DNA of 64,000 nucleotides from an uncultured Parabacteroides sp. (GTDB lineage Bacteria; Bacteroidota; Bacteroidia; Bacteroidales; Tannerellaceae), in assembly GCA_944325355.1 (NCBI GenBank), contig CALUZS010000013.1, forward strand, positions 1 to 64,000, in the 5' to 3' direction. Position numbers and translations under genes: made by a program. Below, piece after piece: positions 1 to 8,504 of the stretch; the first letter of the stretch is position 1; every line of letters begins with the position of its first letter. The notes below the pieces were generated by a model, which was not told the origin of the DNA, did no database searches, and saw only the letters and a program-made list of their open reading frames with translations.

Positions 1-378
1 TATCATTGCATTACCTTTCACGCGTGTTTTAGGTAAGTCTGCTTTTACAACAACTTCCCCCAATTGTTGTGCATCCGAAACGAGTTGCACGATACCGATA
101 TTGGCCGGAGATACCGGCTTACATACAGTCTTATATCCTATAGAGGATATTTTCACTATCTGATTTTCCGATGTTGCCTCCAGTGTAAAAGATCCGTCTT
201 CACCGCTGATAGTTCCGTTAACAAATGCCGAATCCGGCAAGGACAGTAGTACCACATTGGCGTAAGGCAAAGGCTGACTGTTCTCGTCAATCAATTTTCC
301 GCTAACGGTCTGTGCGGACAAACTTACAGGTAGTATGATACCAATAAGTCCTAATAAGAATACTTTAATTAATTTCAT
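1..378 (-). CDS. Outer-membrane beta-barrel (TonB-receptor-like) protein, 5' end only
   Basis: The first 126 codons are present; the rest lies beyond the window's left edge. The product opens with a Sec signal peptide ending in LSA|QT, then a carboxypeptidase-regulatory-like beta-sandwich (about residues 24-100; motifs LPYANV, GSFTL, SIGYKT) and the LGEVVVKA turn that leads into a plug domain. The following PKTRVKGNAM stretch resembles the PF14905 outer-membrane beta-barrel family rather than a classical SusC. Such proteins sit in the outer membrane; the substrate cannot be read from this piece. The ATG at 376-378 is followed by the signal peptide and is the obvious start. A perfect inverted repeat lies 59-74 bases upstream. 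Confidence 0.85.
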   Translation of the reverse strand, partial: MKLIKVFLLGLIGIILPVSLSAQTVSGKLIDENSQPLPYANVVLLSLPDSAFVNGTISGEDGSFTLEATSENQIVKISSIGYKTVCKPVSPANIGIVQLVSDAQQLGEVVVKADLPKTRVKGNAMI

Positions 379-436
379 TGTATGATAGTTTTTTAGTTTT
401 CTGCTGCAAAGTTCCATACTTCGCGAGACTTTTCCA

Positions 437-452
437 CTACCCTGTAGGGTAG
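437..452. promoter_or_regulatory. Inverted repeat, candidate operator upstream of the outer-membrane protein gene
   Basis: CTACCCT and AGGGTAG form a perfect 7-base inverted repeat around a 2-base centre. A weak -7-like GAACTTTG (minus strand, about 406-413) would place the repeat near -45, a position usual for an activator. The binding protein is unknown. Confidence 0.45.
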
Positions 453-561
453 TTCTAATTACAGAAACTAAAAATGAAATATAATAAAGTTAAGAAGGAA
501 ATGAATAGGATTACCAAAAATAATGCATATAGACTACACCCCGTAGTTGATTTTTGGGTGT

Positions 562-603
562 AAAAAAGGGTGTAAATCTTGCAAATGCTTGATTTACACC
601 CTT
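562..603 (-). terminator. Intrinsic terminator after tRNA-Ser
   Basis: Perfect 13-bp stem (566-578 with 591-603), 12-base loop, followed on the minus strand by six T residues (complement of 562-567). It starts just past the tRNA 3' end. Confidence 0.85.
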
Positions 604-608
604 TATTG

Positions 609-693
609 CGGAGAGAGAGGGATTCGAACCCCCGGTACCTCTCGGTACGGCGGTTTTCAAGACCGCTGTAATCGACCACTCTACCATCTCTCC
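609..693 (-). tRNA. tRNA-Ser (anticodon TGA)
   Basis: On the minus strand the 7-bp acceptor GGAGAGA pairs with TCTCTCC, the discriminator is G, the anticodon loop is CTTGAAA (anticodon TGA), there is an extended variable arm typical of serine tRNA, and the T-loop reads GGTTCGAATCC. No CCA is encoded. Length 85 nt. Confidence 0.96.
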
Positions 694-841
694 TTAAATA
701 AATCTATCGCGATTTCTCTCAATCGCGGTGCAAAGGTAATGATTATTTTTATTCTGGCAATAGATACTGCCATTTTTATTCCAATTTACCTAACAAATTA
801 TTCCGAAGATTTCACCATTCATCAATTTTAACGAAGCAAAA

Positions 842-873
842 TTCGGGTATCTATCTATTAATTAATATCTTTG
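842..873 (+). promoter_or_regulatory. Promoter of the thioredoxin-like gene
   Basis: TATCTTTG at 866-873 matches the Bacteroidota -7 box TAnnTTTG; TTCG at 842-845, 20 bases upstream, approximates the -33 TTTG. Transcription would begin near 880, 22 bases before the ATG. Confidence 0.6.
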
Positions 874-901
874 TAAGTATTAATTCAATATCTCATTTTT
901 T

Positions 902-1384
902 ATGAAATTTCCAATATTAATCGGAACGCTTGCTGCGTTATTGACATCCAATGCGGCTTGTTCCTCTACTGGCAAAGATTCCAAGCCTGAAAATATACAG
1001 GTTGAACAAAAAGATACTGAAACAGGAAAAGTCATCCATCTGACCAAAGCGGAGTTCTTATCCAAAGTCTTTAACTACGAAAAGAATCCGACAGAGTGGG
1101 TATATGAAGGCGACAAGCCTTGTATTATCGACTTTTACGCAGACTGGTGCGGTCCTTGCAAACGGGTTGCTCCCATCCTAGAGGAGCTGGCAAAGGAGTA
1201 TGGTGACAAAATCATCATTTATAAAATAGATGTAGACAAAGAGAATGAACTTGCCGCAACATTCGGCATACAAAGCATCCCAACCATTTTGTTCGTACCG
1301 GTAAAAGGCGTACCGCAAATCTCACAAGGAGCACTGCCAAAAAGTGAATTCATCAAACAGATTGATAATTTTCTTTTAAAATAG
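902..1384 (+). CDS. Exported thioredoxin-family protein
   Basis: A 160-residue thiol-disulfide oxidoreductase with the thioredoxin active site WCGPC at 82-86 and the cis-proline loop SIPT (P127). The first 20 residues are a hydrophobic export signal ending in NAAC; the cysteine may be lipidated, but N at -3 is not a canonical lipobox, so simple periplasmic secretion is equally possible. A 50-residue spacer precedes the fold. The WCGPC motif favours thioredoxin-like reduction over DsbA-like oxidation. It is monocistronic, with its own -7 box and a terminator at 1491-1530. The partner protein is unknown. Confidence 0.9.
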   Translation: MKFPILIGTLAALLTSNAACSSTGKDSKPENIQVEQKDTETGKVIHLTKAEFLSKVFNYEKNPTEWVYEGDKPCIIDFYADWCGPCKRVAPILEELAKEYGDKIIIYKIDVDKENELAATFGIQSIPTILFVPVKGVPQISQGALPKSEFIKQIDNFLLK

Positions 1385-1490
1385 TCCAGTAAAACGACAA
1401 TAGAATCTGCTCAAGCAAAATGCAATTTTTGCAGGGAAAATCATCGGTTTATGCGCATCGCCAAAAGGACAGCTGTGCTATTTTCCACAC

Positions 1491-1530
1491 AAAAAGGCAA
1501 CCAGGTTTAAGACTGATTGCCTTTTTGCTT
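1491..1530. terminator. Bidirectional terminator between converging genes
   Basis: AAAAAGGCAA (1491-1500) pairs perfectly with TTGCCTTTTT (1517-1526); A-rich and T-rich flanks let it serve both the thioredoxin gene (+) and the GH16 gene (-). Confidence 0.8.
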
Positions 1531-1546
1531 TTCATCCATGCCAACA

Positions 1547-2826
1547 TCACTTCTCTTCCAAATCGGTTTTGCCATATACCCGTACATAATCCACATACAT
1601 ATCCGACCCATTACCATAACGTTCCAAGTCAATAGGCCAGCCACTTATCCCTCCTATTGCATAGTTGATAAGGAACAAATGAGGGAAATCCCGGGAAACC
1701 TCGTTCGTCGGATGGCGAAACACCTCTATATCATCCAAATAATAGATGGTCACATCGGTACCGACATAAAGCCCGTAGGTATGGAAAGTTGACGACCAAA
1801 AAGAGTTGCCACCTAACTCCGTCATATTCACCCGCGCCCATTTACTCTCCTTCTTCGAGCCATCGGCATTGCGTTGTTCCCAAAAATGGCTGGTTACCGA
1901 ATAGCCCCAATAATTCGGATTGCCTTTGCCCAATCCGCCATAAGCTTCTACGATATCCAACTCATCTCCCGGACCACGGTCGATGGCATTGATGGTCCAA
2001 AAAGCAGGCCAGGTGCCAGGTGCCGACTGTGCAGTGAAACGGCATTCCATATAAAACGGAGCCTTTACCCAAAAGCCTTTTCCATCCATATCAACAGAAG
2101 CAATCAATCCGGTACTGCCTTTCGTTCCCGGTGCTTTCCTTGCCGCTATATGCAGATACGTATCTCTTTGCCTGTGTGGTCGCTGCGGTGAATCGAAATC
2201 AGAAAAAGGCCAACCGCTAAAATCGCCGAACCTTGGCTTATGGGCATTGTAACGCGCTCCGCGACCATCGTTGGAAATCGACAATGTATCGGAATCAAAA
2301 TCATCGGAGAACAACAAAGTCAATCCTTTTTCAACAGCCACAGGCGCTTCGGAATCAGGAATACCCTGATTCCATTTCACCCCACCCAAATTATATAGCT
2401 GTAATTCAAAGATATCTTTATGCGTATCGTTTTGGGCATAGATACGCACATTCAAGGGGCCGGCAGGTAACTTTTCGGCATCAAATGAGAAACGCCCCTC
2501 TCCCTCTTTGCTTAATTTTATTCCTTTAGGCGTAAGATTCACATCATGTCCCCACGGATTGGGCACCTCTGCCGTTGGTTGGCTCCAGCACAACGCTTTT
2601 GCAACTTTCATTCCGACAGCTTTAAAGCGGACTGTCACCTTCCCTTTGACATCCGACCGGCAGGCCGGCTCAATAATTTCAACCGCCTGAATCCACTCGC
2701 TATCTCCTACTCCCTGACCGTAATTGAAATCCAAATACTCCGAATTCCTTTCTTTTTGTGCTCCTGCTGAAAAAACACTCCCGCTGCAGCCAGAAGCAAC
2801 AAAGATTTTCTTCCAATGTTTATCAT
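1547..2826 (-). CDS. Glycoside hydrolase family 16 protein, frameshifted at the signal peptide
   Basis: The long frame (stop at 1547) carries an N-terminal beta-sandwich (to about residue 125, counted from TTG 2734) and a GH16 jelly roll with the catalytic signature ELDIVE (nucleophile and acid/base glutamates about 258 and 263) after a Trp-rich GTWPAFW stretch. The family hydrolyses beta-1,3/1,4-glucans or beta-galactans; laminarinase-like is likely but substrate is not fixed. In that frame there is no ATG upstream: a stop is met first. The ATG at 2826 opens another frame encoding a good signal peptide (MINIGRKSLLLLAAAG), which would join the enzyme frame as VFFSAGAQKE if the six-base A tract at 2770-2775 had one more A. 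Either a real mutation or phase switch, or a sequencing error; the rest of the gene is intact (426 residues when repaired). Confidence 0.8.
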
Positions 2827-2861
2827 AGTCTCTACAATTTAATTAACGCAATCCAAAAACG

Positions 2862-2907
2862 AAAAAGAGATTGCAGGGAAAAAACGAATATCCCTGCAAT
2901 CTCTTTC
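2862..2907 (-). terminator. Terminator of the glmM operon
   Basis: Perfect 16-bp stem (2864-2879 with 2891-2906), 11-base loop, and a T run on the minus strand; it lies 38 bases past the glmM stop. Confidence 0.88.
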
Positions 2908-2944
2908 TTAACCGACACGGATTAATCCATAAATCTATGAAATT

Positions 2945-4336
2945 TTATTTCCGGCACATATCATTTATAATTCCGATCAATTCACCGCCCAACTGCTGTG
3001 CTTCTTCCATCGTATGGGCTTCCGAATAAATTCGGATAATCGGCTCCGTATTACTCTTACGCAGATGTACCCACTTGTCCGGGAAATCAATCTTTACACC
3101 GTCAATATCCGTAATATCGTTACCGGAGAATTTCTCTTTCACCTTCTGCAAGATGGCATCGACATCGATTTCCGGTGTCAACTGCACTTTCTGCTTCGAG
3201 ATGAAATAAGAGGGATAAGAAGCCCTCAATTCGCTCACTTTCATTTTCTTTTTCGCCAGATGTGTCAGGAACAACGCAATTCCAACCAACGCATCACGAC
3301 CATAATGGGAAGCCGGATAGATGACTCCGCCATTGCCTTCACCACCTATTACGGCGCCTGTCTCTTTCATTTTGGCTACGACATTCACCTCGCCCACTGC
3401 CGCAGCGTTATACTTGCAACCATGAGCTTCCGTGACATCCCGCAAGGCACGGCTCGAACTTAAGTTGCTGACCGTATTACCCGGAGTATGGCTCAACACA
3501 TAGTCGCTTACAGCAACCAACGTATATTCCTCTCCGAACATGGAGCCGTCTTCACAGACCAAAGCCAACCGGTCAACATCCGGATCCACAACGAACCCGA
3601 CGTTTGCGCTGGTATTCCGGATTAATTCCGAGATTTCCGTCAAATGTTCGGGCAACGGCTCCGGATTGTGGGCAAAATTCCCATGAGGAGCGCAATGCAA
3701 TTTAAACAGTTCCTTGACACCAAGGGCATGAAGCAAGTCTGGCAGGATAATGCCACCCACTGAATTTACACAATCGATAGCAACCTTAAAATCGGCAGCC
3801 TTGATAGCTTCAACATCCACCAAATCCAAATCCAGCACACTTTGGATATGTTTCTGGGTATATGAAGTATCAACCGTAACTTTTCCTATATGATCAATAT
3901 CCGCAAACGTAAAATCTTCTGCTTCGGCAATACGAAGAACTTCATTTCCTTCGGCTGCATTCAGGAACTCACCGCGTTCATTCAACAATTTCAGTGCGTT
4001 CCACTGCTTCGGGTTATGACTTGCAGTAAGGATGATTCCGCCACACGCTTTCTCCATAGCCACTGCCAATTCCGTCGTAGGCGTAGACGCCAAATCTATG
4101 TCTACCACATCGAACCCCATACCTGTCAGTGTTCCCAAGACAACATGTTTTACCATCTGTCCGGAAATCCGGGCATCTCGACCTACGACAATCTTATTCG
4201 TCTCTGATTTAGTACTTTTCCGAATAAACGTAGCATAAGCAGCTACAAATTTAACAATGGCTAACGGATTTAAACCGTCCTCCGGAGAACCGCCAATCGT
4301 CCCTCGTATTCCGGATATTGATTTTATTAGTGTCAT
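2945..4336 (-). CDS. glmM: Phosphoglucosamine mutase
   Basis: A 463-residue alpha-D-phosphohexomutase. The phosphoserine loop is TASHNP (S106), the Mg2+ loop is DPDVDR (251-256), and the sugar-binding GEGNGG loop and C-terminal phosphate-binding domain (RKSNTEPIIRIY) are present. GlmM turns glucosamine-6-P into glucosamine-1-P for UDP-GlcNAc, feeding peptidoglycan and lipid A. Phosphomannomutase activity cannot be excluded from sequence, but the Bacteroidales gene order with DUF4827 upstream and NrnA beyond supports GlmM. It begins 11 bases after the DUF4827 gene and is probably cotranscribed with it. A second, longer phosphohexomutase lies at 48420-50168. Confidence 0.88.
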   Translation of the reverse strand: MTLIKSISGIRGTIGGSPEDGLNPLAIVKFVAAYATFIRKSTKSETNKIVVGRDARISGQMVKHVVLGTLTGMGFDVVDIDLASTPTTELAVAMEKACGGIILTASHNPKQWNALKLLNERGEFLNAAEGNEVLRIAEAEDFTFADIDHIGKVTVDTSYTQKHIQSVLDLDLVDVEAIKAADFKVAIDCVNSVGGIILPDLLHALGVKELFKLHCAPHGNFAHNPEPLPEHLTEISELIRNTSANVGFVVDPDVDRLALVCEDGSMFGEEYTLVAVSDYVLSHTPGNTVSNLSSSRALRDVTEAHGCKYNAAAVGEVNVVAKMKETGAVIGGEGNGGVIYPASHYGRDALVGIALFLTHLAKKKMKVSELRASYPSYFISKQKVQLTPEIDVDAILQKVKEKFSGNDITDIDGVKIDFPDKWVHLRKSNTEPIIRIYSEAHTMEEAQQLGGELIGIINDMCRK

Positions 4337-4347
4337 ATGTTCTTTTA

Positions 4348-4911
4348 TTATTTAGCAAATATATATCTCACCGTCCTAAAATATACAGGAATACCGCTAT
4401 TCGCAAATGACGTCCCGTTTGAGAAACAATCGAAAGGTACGATTATTTTCACATAAGAACTATCCCCGACATAATCCAACGGAGTAGCCAACCCTTCCCC
4501 TACATACTCGGAAAAATATCCGTCCAACGAAGTATTTGTCCCATATTTGAAAGAAACGGGCCAAGTGGAGCTTGTCGTCAACAAGTCAATCAACGTTGTA
4601 TCCGGATTATAGAGCAAAGGCTGTGCTATAAAACGCGCTAAAATCTCCGTTTCATAAAGAGTAGCCCTCTGTCCGTTTCCTGAATCAATGATATTCAGGT
4701 AAACATTATTATCCAACTTCACAAATTGATTCGACTCGAAATGTCCGTCAGCCGGGAAGTCTCCTAAGATTTCCAATCCCTCTTCTGCGATGAGTCGCTC
4801 TATCGCCTTTTCTTCAGCTTTCAACATATCGGTGTACGATGCTGTTTTATCGCAAGACACAACAGATATTGCTGAAACCAAAATCAACAAAAAATAAAAA
4901 CTTCTTTTCAT
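4348..4911 (-). CDS. DUF4827 lipoprotein
   Basis: A 187-residue lipoprotein: the signal ends in SVVSC (C20), followed by an acidic mature domain. The pattern and its place directly upstream of glmM match the Bacteroidales-specific DUF4827 family; function is unknown, though the mixed alpha/beta pattern ending in IVPFDCF and PVYFRTVRYIFAK resembles a small peptidyl-prolyl isomerase-like fold (inference, weak). It shares a transcript with glmM, which hints at an envelope role. Confidence 0.8.
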   Translation of the reverse strand: MKRSFYFLLILVSAISVVSCDKTASYTDMLKAEEKAIERLIAEEGLEILGDFPADGHFESNQFVKLDNNVYLNIIDSGNGQRATLYETEILARFIAQPLLYNPDTTLIDLLTTSSTWPVSFKYGTNTSLDGYFSEYVGEGLATPLDYVGDSSYVKIIVPFDCFSNGTSFANSGIPVYFRTVRYIFAK

Positions 4912-4949
4912 CTTTCTCTTTTTCTTCCTATCAACTATTTTACGACTGC

Positions 4950-4957
4950 CAAATATA
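4950..4957 (-). promoter_or_regulatory. -7 box for DUF4827-glmM
   Basis: TATATTTG on the minus strand, 39 bases upstream of the DUF4827 ATG. No clear -33 box at the usual spacing. Confidence 0.5.
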
Positions 4958-4989
4958 ATAATATTAACGGCAAACCATGCATTTATTTG

Positions 4990-6024
4990 CTATTCTTCTA
5001 TTTTATTTGGATTAAATTCACTTAAGCCTTGTTCAAATACAGCCACTGCTTCATCCAAGGAACCGAAAAACTCACCGCCGGAAGCATTTTTATGACCGCC
5101 GCCATTAAAATATTTCGCAGCAAATTTGTTGCACGGGAAATCTCCCACCGAACGGAGCGACACTTTTATATATTCTTCACTTTCACGGAGGAAACAGCTG
5201 AACGAAACACCATTTATACTCAAAGGCATGTTCACAAAGCCTTCCGTATCTCCCGGTACATATTCAAAACGCTTCAGTTCTTCAGCCGAAAGAGTTATCA
5301 ATGCGCTATTTTCCGTCTTATAAACCTTCATTTTCTCATACAAGACATATCCCATCATCCGCAAACGCGACTCGGAATAAACCTGATTCACCTGACGATA
5401 TATCCGATCTTTATCAATACCTTTCTTTATCAGTTCACTAATTATCACATAAATTTCCGGTTGATTCGAATTGTAGGTAAACGAACCGGTATCGGTCATC
5501 ATGCCGGTGTAGATACATTCCGCACACTCTTTCGTCATCAAATCGAAATAACTCATCCGGCAGATCAAACGAAAAATCATTTCGCTCGTCGATGAGATTT
5601 GTGGATAGGAAATCGTGACACGGCAAAAGTCGGACGGGCACAGATGATGGTCAATCATCACTTTTCTTCCTTCTGCCTCAAGCAATACCGGTGCAAGCTT
5701 CTCAACCCGTTTCGGTTCGTTGAAATCCAAACAAAATATAACGTCCGATTCTTTAATCAACTGCGCAGCAAAATCCGGATATTTCTCATAGACAATAATA
5801 TCTTTACTTCCGGGCATCCATCGGTAAAAAGAAGGAAATTCATTGGGAACAATCACAGCAACATTCTCTTTCTCGAATGTTGCCAAAAAATGATACAGGC
5901 CCAATGAAGAACCTAACGCATCGCCGTCAGGAGATACATGGGTCACTATGGTTATCTTATCCGCTTTTTCTATATATTTCTTTACTTTCTGGATTTTCTC
6001 TTCCTGAATAATTTTTGTTATCAT
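4990..6024 (-). CDS. nrnA: DHH-family bifunctional oligoribonuclease/PAP phosphatase (NrnA-like)
   Basis: A 344-residue DHH-DHHA1 phosphoesterase. Metal-binding motifs are visible in order: THVSPDGDALGS near the N-terminus, LDFNEP, the DHH signature IDHH, MTDTGSF, and the C-terminal DHHA1 GGGHKNASGG. NrnA-type enzymes degrade 2-5 nt RNAs and dephosphorylate pAp in the cytoplasm. The open frame extends nine codons further to 6051, but a TAATTTTG -7 box sits at 6049-6056, so a transcript from it would start inside those codons; the ATG at 6024 (MITKIIQ) is therefore preferred. Confidence 0.88.
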   Translation of the reverse strand: MITKIIQEEKIQKVKKYIEKADKITIVTHVSPDGDALGSSLGLYHFLATFEKENVAVIVPNEFPSFYRWMPGSKDIIVYEKYPDFAAQLIKESDVIFCLDFNEPKRVEKLAPVLLEAEGRKVMIDHHLCPSDFCRVTISYPQISSTSEMIFRLICRMSYFDLMTKECAECIYTGMMTDTGSFTYNSNQPEIYVIISELIKKGIDKDRIYRQVNQVYSESRLRMMGYVLYEKMKVYKTENSALITLSAEELKRFEYVPGDTEGFVNMPLSINGVSFSCFLRESEEYIKVSLRSVGDFPCNKFAAKYFNGGGHKNASGGEFFGSLDEAVAVFEQGLSEFNPNKIEE

Positions 6025-6048
6025 AACCAATCTTACAAATTTGAACGC

Positions 6049-6056
6049 CAAAATTA
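6049..6056 (-). promoter_or_regulatory. -7 box for the NrnA-like gene (decides the start)
   Basis: TAATTTTG on the minus strand; initiation near 6042 rules out the upstream in-frame start at 6051. Confidence 0.5.
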
Positions 6057-6138
6057 CGATTTTTCATTCAATCCACCAGCGACCTGGCAGGGAATAAATA
6101 AAAAGAGCCAAGAGAAGCAATAAGACCGGCATTGAGCA

Positions 6139-7347
6139 TCAAACGAATCCCCGTCTCCGCCTAATATACAAAAAGAAGCATAACACCATCAAATAATACA
6201 GGAATGTCATCCCGGCAGACAATTCCGTTGGGAATATCAACAAATCCATTCCGGCACATATTTCAACAACATCCACAAAAATTCCGGCCAGCCACTCAAT
6301 TCCCCGCTGTATATACAGTGAAAGCAACAAATCCACAGGCAAACATAACCAGAGCAAACACAAAGGAATCAACACGGTAGACAAAAATATCGCAGGTATG
6401 GTAGAAAATAAAAAGACCAATGAGAACTCCTTGAAATAATAGAGACACAATCCCTGCGTCCCTACTTGAGCGGCAAAAGTCACAGCCATAATATCCCAAA
6501 AGTATCCAACAATCGGATTCCTCAAAACAATCAAGTTCCGGACAGGCGTATAAAACAACATGATAGACAAGACTGCCAGGAAACTCAACTGGAAACCGAC
6601 ATCATACAGATACAATGGATTATATACCAGCATCAGGAATGCCGTTGCATACAACACATTATACTTATCCGTATTCACAGCAATTGCATGGGCAAGCGCA
6701 TACATGGTAAACATGATTCCTGCACGGACAGACGAAGCCGCCAGACCGGTAATACAGACAAACACCCAGACAATTCCTACCGACAAGACAAGACGAAGGA
6801 TGCGTCCGGCATCGGTATTGGGAAGAAAAGAAAGAAACTTGGAGATGAACGAAGCTACAATCGCGACATGGAATCCACTGACAGCCAATACATGCGCAAC
6901 ACCTGCCGAAGCGTAATCGTGACGAATGGCAAAGGGCATATATTTCTTGAAACCTATTACAAGCGCAGCGAGAACCGACTTTACATCTGTCTCAACTTCC
7001 AACAAATATATTTTGTCGACAATCAGTTCCTGCCACGCCGAAGCCCACTCCACCAAAAGGGATTTCCAAGCGAAAGAGACAAATCCAACATGCAAACAGT
7101 ATGCTGCGTAGATGACTGCCAAGGCAAAGCACAAACCACTCCAGATAAATCCCCAATAAAAGCGGAAATCATAACTTTCATATGGAGAAAAAAGCGACAC
7201 CAGCAGTAAGAACACGACAAATACAAGACACCCTATGATGAATGTCTCACAAACGGGAACCTTTGTCCCGACAATAATTCCGGCTATCCAAAGAAGAAGA
7301 GGTCTTGCAAAAGGTCTCTTCTGCATTTCTTCAATCATTATAGTCAA
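6139..7347 (-). CDS. ComEC/Rec2-like membrane protein, short form
   Basis: A 402-residue, very hydrophobic protein containing the ComEC competence-domain signature AHVLAVSGFH (151-160) and the later ITGLAASSVRAGIMF helix. In ComEC this domain forms the inner-membrane channel for single-stranded DNA uptake. Compared with full-length family members (about 700-800 residues) the soluble OB-fold segment that normally precedes the signature and the C-terminal metallo-beta-lactamase-like domain are both missing: four predicted helices lead almost directly into the motif, and the protein stops after the last membrane helices with an RRRRG tail. Whether it works in DNA uptake is uncertain. Start could also be the ATG at 7326. 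It follows rpe by 19 bases and is probably cotranscribed. Confidence 0.8.
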   Translation of the reverse strand: MTIMIEEMQKRPFARPLLLWIAGIIVGTKVPVCETFIIGCLVFVVFLLLVSLFSPYESYDFRFYWGFIWSGLCFALAVIYAAYCLHVGFVSFAWKSLLVEWASAWQELIVDKIYLLEVETDVKSVLAALVIGFKKYMPFAIRHDYASAGVAHVLAVSGFHVAIVASFISKFLSFLPNTDAGRILRLVLSVGIVWVFVCITGLAASSVRAGIMFTMYALAHAIAVNTDKYNVLYATAFLMLVYNPLYLYDVGFQLSFLAVLSIMLFYTPVRNLIVLRNPIVGYFWDIMAVTFAAQVGTQGLCLYYFKEFSLVFLFSTIPAIFLSTVLIPLCLLWLCLPVDLLLSLYIQRGIEWLAGIFVDVVEICAGMDLLIFPTELSAGMTFLYYLMVLCFFLYIRRRRGFV

Positions 7348-7366
7348 GGTTTCGGTTTGGCTATTA

Positions 7367-8017
7367 TTACAACGCCTTCAGTTCATGAATCGTCCGTAGC
7401 GGGTCGGGCGACTTGAAAACGAAGCTGCCGGCAACCAATATGTCTGCACCTGCATCAAGTAATTCCGGTGCTGTCTGCAAATTCACACCGCCATCTATCT
7501 CTATAAGAGTTTCCAATCCCTTGCGGCGAATCATTTCTTTCAAGCACCTTGTTTTGTCTACGGCATGCTCTATAAATTTTTGCCCGCCATAGCCCGGATT
7601 GACCGACATCAGCAGCACCATATCCAAATCCTGTATAATATCCTCCAAGAGACAAACTGGAGTATGCGGGTTAAGCGTTACACCCGCTTTCATGCCGGCT
7701 TCCTTTATCGCGGAGACGGTGCGATGCAAATGCATACAAGCTTCATAATGTACATTCATCATGTAGGCTCCGCAATCAGCAACCTCCTTAATAAACTTCT
7801 GCGGCTCTACTATCATCAAATGGACATCCATCGGTTTTTTACACATACCTTTCATCGCTTCCAACACAGGAAAGCCGAAAGAGATGTTCGGGACAAACAC
7901 CCCGTCCATAATATCCAGATGAAACCAGTCCGCTTCGCTATTATTTACCATCTCGATATCTTTCTGCAAATTCAAAAAATCGGCAGAAAGCATTGACGGT
8001 GCAATCAAATGTTTCAT
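7367..8017 (-). CDS. rpe: Ribulose-phosphate 3-epimerase
   Basis: A 216-residue TIM-barrel enzyme of standard length. Diagnostic motifs are LSADFLNL, the metal-binding HLDIMDG, the VNPGYGGQKF phosphate loop and IDGGVN near the C-terminus. It interconverts ribulose-5-P and xylulose-5-P in the pentose phosphate pathway. First gene of a two-gene unit with the ComEC-like gene. Confidence 0.96.
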   Translation of the reverse strand: MKHLIAPSMLSADFLNLQKDIEMVNNSEADWFHLDIMDGVFVPNISFGFPVLEAMKGMCKKPMDVHLMIVEPQKFIKEVADCGAYMMNVHYEACMHLHRTVSAIKEAGMKAGVTLNPHTPVCLLEDIIQDLDMVLLMSVNPGYGGQKFIEHAVDKTRCLKEMIRRKGLETLIEIDGGVNLQTAPELLDAGADILVAGSFVFKSPDPLRTIHELKAL

Positions 8018-8040
8018 ACTTCAAAAAATCTATCAGTGAA

Positions 8041-8048
8041 CAAATATA
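8041..8048 (-). promoter_or_regulatory. -7 box for rpe
   Basis: TATATTTG on the minus strand, 24 bases upstream of the rpe ATG. Confidence 0.5.
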
Positions 8049-8214
8049 GGGAAAGGCGAGTGCAATGGCTGGTGAAAACGAAGTTTTCAGACAGACATTA
8101 CCGAACGCATCCTATATTACGTTTAGGCACAAATATACGCAAAATCGATGAAATATACCTGTCTTATGGCAATATAATCCCATTTCCTTGAAAGGAAACC
8201 TAAATCAACAACAG

Positions 8215-8400
8215 TTAATTCACGATAATTACAGACAAATTCTCCGACAATTTTTGTTCCCGGTAGTAAACCCTGGCAAATTGTTTCAAAAAAGCAAGCG
8301 TCTGCTGCGTCGGTCCGGGCAAAGAATCAGAAGTGGCGGAAGTACTTTGCTCCCGATTTTTCAATTCATTAAAAGGAGTAGAAATCTTCTTCATAGGCAT
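8215..8400 (-). CDS. Small conserved-looking protein downstream of the sigma factor
   Basis: A 61-residue frame (start 8400, or ATG 8394) lying 104 bases after the sigma-factor gene on the same strand. It is not overlapped by any convincing gene. The second half (TQQTLAFLKQFARVYY, LSENLSVIIVN) looks like a short amphipathic helix followed by a strand, with a plausible protein-like composition and no signal peptide. I believe similar small proteins occur at this spot in other Bacteroidales, but cannot verify that here. Function unknown; an accessory or antagonist of the sigma factor is only a guess. Confidence 0.55.
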   Translation of the reverse strand: MPMKKISTPFNELKNREQSTSATSDSLPGPTQQTLAFLKQFARVYYREQKLSENLSVIIVN

Positions 8401-8504
8401 TTTCTCTTTTATTGTTTTTATGAAAAACGAAAATGCCTTGATAAAATTGTATTACATATGGAGCTTTCTTAAACAACTATTCCGGATATAACATTATTTA
8501 ATAA

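Noticed and set aside
532-548. ACTAC-N5-GTAGT inverted repeat near the tRNA terminator
   Set aside because: Arms of only five bases in a region already occupied by repeated GGGTGTAAA words; not significant on its own.
6466-7209. A 247-codon plus-strand frame opposite the ComEC-like gene
   Set aside because: Very polar, histidine- and arginine-rich product without signal or motif; a shadow of hydrophobic codons.
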